From an uncultured Oscillospiraceae bacterium (lineage in GTDB: Bacteria; Bacillota; Clostridia; Oscillospirales; Acutalibacteraceae): DNA of 15,716 nt. Shown here one piece after another: positions 13,694 through 15,716 of this stretch (positions are counted from its first letter, which is position 1; each line of letters starts with the position of its first letter). Location: assembly GCA_905192745.1 (NCBI GenBank), contig CAJJLZ010000040.1, forward strand, positions 1 to 15,716. The letters are read 5' to 3'. Position numbers and translations under genes: made by a program. The notes under the pieces are model-generated. The model searched no databases. It was not told where the DNA came from and was given only the letters and a program-made list of their open reading frames with translations.

Positions 13694-13706
13694 CAGACTA
13701 TAAGTT
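13677..13706. promoter_or_regulatory. C-box operators of the R-M system
   Basis: TGTAGACTTTGAGTCTACA (13677-13695) is a dyad with perfect 8-base arms around a 3-base centre. A second, weaker box GACTATAAGTT (13696-13706) follows with its centre 15 bases away. Both have the GACT-N3-AGT(C/T) form known from controller-protein operators. The first overlaps the -35 of the controller promoter; the second overlaps the -10 of the methyltransferase promoter. This geometry predicts autoregulation plus repression of the methyltransferase. Confidence 0.8.
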
Positions 13707-13711
13707 ACGAA
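13682..13711 (+). promoter_or_regulatory. Leaderless promoter of the methyltransferase
   Basis: TATAAG (13699-13704) is placed so that transcription should begin at about 13711, the A of the methyltransferase ATG. There is no ribosome site upstream of that ATG and no earlier in-frame start outside the divergent controller gene. Leaderless methyltransferase mRNAs are known in controller-type R-M systems. The -35 region (around 13676-13682) is weak. Confidence 0.6.
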
Positions 13712-14583
13712 TGGCGGTAGGTACAGTGGTTCCAGCTTTGCTAAAATGGATCGGAAACAAGCAACGCTTTGCAGATACGATAGTTTCATATATGCCAGAC
13801 AGGTTCAACAACTACTATGAGCCATTTTTGGGAAGCGGGGCTGTACTTGCTGAATTGCTGTCAAAAGACCAAGGCAGTTTATTTCCTCACTTTAATCATG
13901 CTTACGCAAGCGATGTCCTTCCGTTTTTGATTGATATTTTTGGTATGGTTAAGGATGATCCTAACAAGATAGTTGAGTACTACTCAGATGAAATAGAGAA
14001 ATACTATACTAACCCCGAAAAGCAGTATGAAACTATTAGAGATCGTTTTAACCAGAATCATAACGCATTAGACTTTTGCTTGCTTTCAAGAACTTGTTAT
14101 TCTGGAGTTATTCGCTTTAGAAAAGCGGATGGCTACATGAGCACACCACGAGGGCCACATAGACCTATCAACCCATACACTTTCAAACGGCGAGTAGAGA
14201 AATGGTCTGACTTAATACAAAAGGCAGATTTTAACACAGAAAGTTTTGAACTTGCAATGTCAAAACCAACAGCAGGAGATGTGGTATACTGTGATCCTCC
14301 GTATACGCACAGCCAAGGGATAATATATGGGGCACAGTCTTTCAATATTGAAACTCTATGGGACAAGATAGCAGAGTGCAAATCCAGAGGTGCCCATGTG
14401 ATGTTGTCTATCAATGGAACCAGAGAGTCTAAGAAAAAGGATATTTCTGTTGAGGCTCCGGCAGGGTTGTTTGAGAGGGAGATACTTGTAAATTGTGGGA
14501 CTTCCATGATTGATAGACTTCAAAACTCCGGAAAAGAGATGGAAAATGCCGTTGTGCATGATAAGTTACTTTTAACTTGGTAA
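13711..14583 (+). CDS. DNA adenine methyltransferase, D12 class (Dam-like)
   Basis: This 290-residue N6-adenine methyltransferase shows the alpha-group order: LKWIGNK (11-17, motif X), YEPFLGSGAV (36-45, motif I binding S-adenosylmethionine), SRTCYSGVIRFR (126-137) and the catalytic DPPY (195-198, motif IV). Length is normal for the D12 class (Dam, M.DpnII, M.EcoRV), whose members recognise various sites, so the target is not predicted. It protects host DNA from the divergently encoded nuclease. The frame is open further upstream, but the ATG at 13711 is the only sensible start because the conserved core begins ten residues later and the upstream part is promoter and controller gene. AT-rich relative to the flanking genes, in line with horizontal acquisition. 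Confidence 0.92.
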   Translation: MAVGTVVPALLKWIGNKQRFADTIVSYMPDRFNNYYEPFLGSGAVLAELLSKDQGSLFPHFNHAYASDVLPFLIDIFGMVKDDPNKIVEYYSDEIEKYYTNPEKQYETIRDRFNQNHNALDFCLLSRTCYSGVIRFRKADGYMSTPRGPHRPINPYTFKRRVEKWSDLIQKADFNTESFELAMSKPTAGDVVYCDPPYTHSQGIIYGAQSFNIETLWDKIAECKSRGAHVMLSINGTRESKKKDISVEAPAGLFEREILVNCGTSMIDRLQNSGKEMENAVVHDKLLLTW

Positions 14584-14602
14584 ATTACATAGACAGAACG
14601 AA

Positions 14603-14634
14603 AGAGGCTCCACCATTCCTACGGTGGAGCCTCT
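14603..14634 (+). terminator. Terminator of the methyltransferase gene
   Basis: AGAGGCTCCACC (14603-14614) pairs perfectly with GGTGGAGCCTCT (14623-14634), loop ATTCCTAC, followed by TATTATG. It begins 20 bases after the stop codon. Confidence 0.85.
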
Positions 14635-14742
14635 TATTATGTCCCCTAATGAATAAATCTACATTAGCGTTCCCTAACCATTCATCGGGAACACAACAGG
14701 GAATTGGGAGTTTACTATTGCAACTTCATTTTACAACGCGCC

Positions 14743-14756
14743 TAAAAAATTTTTTC
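14743..14756. repeat. 14-bp direct repeat, right copy, at island edge
   Basis: This is identical to 12278-12291 (TAAAAAATTTTTTC). The flanking bases differ (GCGCC before and ATGA after, against TTGCA and GCAG at the left copy), so identity is confined to the 14-mer. Confidence 0.5.
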
Positions 14757-14809
14757 ATGAAAAGCCATGGAATCGGCGGTTTCCCGACGGGTTATCCGGG
14801 TTCTTCCTC

Positions 14810-14838
14810 TTGCGAAAAAAGACAAAATATGCTACTGT
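14810..14838 (+). promoter_or_regulatory. Possible promoter of the XRE regulator
   Basis: TTGCGA (14810-14815), a 17-base spacer ending in an extended TGC, and TACTGT (14833-14838). The -10 is a poor match, so this is tentative. Confidence 0.35.
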
Positions 14839-14911
14839 ACTGTTATTGGCGAAGGGGCGGAAGTGCTGAAAAAAGCGAATGAAAGGTTTTGTGGAGGAGG
14901 AAATCAGGCAT

Positions 14912-15220
14912 ATGCTTTGTGAACGTATCCGCGATTTGCGGGAGGCGCGTCGGCTGCGGCAGACCGAACTGGCGGAGCTGCTGGGGGTCAATCAGCGCAC
15001 CTATTCCCGCTATGAGTTGGGAGAGGTCGCCGTTTCTCTGGATGTGATCGACCGGATTGCCGATTTTTACGGTACCAGCGTCGATTTTTTAATGGGCCGC
15101 ACCAACCGGATGCAGCCATATCCCCGCCCGGCGGCGGTTCGTTCCGAGCCGGAGTCCGCCGGAGCGATGCTGGAACTGCCGGAGATGGGGGAAAAGCCGG
15201 CGGAAAAGCGCCGGGCATAA
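14912..15220 (+). CDS. XRE-family transcriptional regulator
   Basis: The product has 102 residues. An N-terminal helix-turn-helix domain covers about residues 1-63: RIRDLREARRLRQTELAELL, GVNQRTYSRYELGE (25-38, recognition helix) and SLDVIDRIADFYGTSVDFLMG (42-62), the classical SinR/Cro-like pattern. The last ~40 residues are Pro/Glu-rich and probably disordered. An ATG at 14879 would add eleven residues but lacks a ribosome site; the ATG at 14912 has GGAGGAGG eleven bases upstream. It is GC-rich like the core genes and lies outside the AT-rich island, so it is not the controller of the R-M system. Its targets are unknown; the following membrane-protein gene on the same strand is a possibility. 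Confidence 0.88.
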   Translation: MLCERIRDLREARRLRQTELAELLGVNQRTYSRYELGEVAVSLDVIDRIADFYGTSVDFLMGRTNRMQPYPRPAAVRSEPESAGAMLELPEMGEKPAEKRRA

Positions 15221-15431
15221 TCGGTGACAGAACGGGAAAAGCCGGAGAAGGAAAAGGCGGGGCGGAGACGGGATTTTCCGGAAACGTAAGATTTCCGGGA
15301 TTCCTTGGTTTTTCAATGCGTTTATGCGGTGCGGACGTTAAAGACCGCTATCCCGGGCGCGAAACGACGGAGTGATCCGCCAAAAGCGGACAAAAAACGG
15401 CGTATGGCCGGCGGATGGGGAGGACTGCGAG

Positions 15432-15716
15432 ATGGATGATACAAAAAAGCGCAACGGTTGCCGATGGCTGACCGTTGTGTTTTTTATTACGCTGTTGGCC
15501 GCCGCCGCGATGGTGCTGTACGGGGGAAAAGCGTTTTCTTCCGGAGATGTCCGGGTGGTCCGGGAATCTGCGGAAGAGCTTTCTGGCGGCTGGTATTATA
15601 TGAGCGGTAACGACCGGGTGGAGATTTCCGCCCTTCCGGCTGTGATTCGGGAGGAGGGAACGGCCAGCCTCACGCTTTACCGCGCCCTTCCCGACTCGCT
15701 TCCCAGGGACGCTGCA
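15432..15716 (+). CDS. Membrane-anchored protein, N-terminal part (cut by window end)
   Basis: The frame is open from an ATG at 15432 to the window end (95 codons); GGGGAGGA is placed seven bases upstream. The N terminus is MDDTKKRNGCRW followed by a hydrophobic segment (about 13-30, LTVVFFITLLAAAAMVLY), then an external-looking region with SGGWYYMSGNDRVEISALP (about 52-70). A single N-terminal anchor followed by such a W/Y-rich start is common in sensor proteins that end in a histidine kinase, GGDEF or HD-GYP domain, but no such domain is visible in this part, so that is only a possibility. The 211-base gap before it shows no clear promoter and no riboswitch that I recognise. Confidence 0.75.
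   Translation, partial: MDDTKKRNGCRWLTVVFFITLLAAAAMVLYGGKAFSSGDVRVVRESAEELSGGWYYMSGNDRVEISALPAVIREEGTASLTLYRALPDSLPRDAA

Larger units (their letters stand above)
14635..14911. other. Gene-free interval at the right edge of the island
   Basis: Together with the terminator this is about 330 bases without a credible gene. AT-rich sequence continues to the right copy of the direct repeat (14743-14756), after which GC-rich sequence returns. A possible plus-strand promoter for the downstream regulator is the only other element seen. Open frames here lack ribosome sites and coding character. Confidence 0.6.

Noticed and set aside
13531..13710. Upstream in-frame extension of the methyltransferase
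   Set aside because: It overlaps the controller gene and the operator region, and the conserved core begins only after the ATG at 13711.
12278..14756. Transposon or integrative element carrying the R-M system
   Set aside because: No transposase, integrase or terminal inverted repeats are visible; only the 14-bp direct repeats support insertion, so no mobile-element feature is called.
15221..15431. Possible riboswitch (for example cyclic-di-GMP type) ahead of the membrane-anchored protein
   Set aside because: Only short stems such as TCCGC/GCGGA are present; the conserved cores of known classes are not seen.
1..15716. tRNA, rRNA or CRISPR arrays
   Set aside because: No tRNA arm consensus, rRNA segments or regularly spaced repeats were noticed on either strand.

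Overview
The window looks like a chromosomal segment of a GC-rich member of the Clostridia (Oscillospirales-like Firmicutes). The support is strong AGGAGG-type ribosome sites, TTGaca/TATAAT promoters, TTG and GTG starts, a Gram-positive style lipoprotein, XRE regulators, and GC-rich coding DNA broken by AT-rich intergenic promoters. This lineage is an inference from style, not from a marker gene.

Positions 1-7272 hold an envelope/phosphonate block, all on the minus strand. A promoter at 3774-3802 drives a compact three-gene operon: 2-aminoethylphosphonate (AEP) transaminase, phosphonopyruvate decarboxylase, and a phosphoenolpyruvate mutase with a nucleotidyltransferase (CTP-type) domain fused to its N terminus. 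Together these would turn PEP into phosphonopyruvate, phosphonoacetaldehyde and AEP, and probably activate AEP (or a relative) as a CMP derivative for transfer to a glycan or lipid. Immediately upstream, with its own promoter (7244-7272), lies a two-gene overlapping operon: a UDP-galactopyranose-mutase-like flavoprotein and a polytopic GT-C-like membrane protein. They are plausible partners in building the surface polymer that carries the phosphonate. At the extreme left edge, directly after the mutase stop codon, is a stub that reads as motif VI of a UvrD/PcrA-type helicase, suggesting a rearrangement or assembly junction.

Positions 7329-11126 hold housekeeping or uptake genes. An FmdB-type zinc ribbon is translationally coupled to an OppA-like lipoprotein (minus). 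It is divergent, across back-to-back promoters, from a xylose-isomerase-like TIM-barrel enzyme and a protein I do not recognise (plus). A DUF4097-like membrane-anchored beta-repeat protein follows on the minus strand.

Positions 12278-14756 form a clearly AT-richer island with identical 14-bp sequences at its two edges. It carries a complete controller-protein type II restriction-modification system: a PD-(D/E)XK nuclease preceded by a small XRE controller gene, divergent from a D12-class adenine methyltransferase. The shared promoter region contains a 19-bp dyad and a second half-matching box, typical of C-boxes, and the methyltransferase appears to be leaderless. A 3' gene remnant ending in a shared terminator sits at the left edge of the island. 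To the right, GC-rich DNA resumes with an XRE regulator and the start of a membrane-anchored protein cut by the window end.
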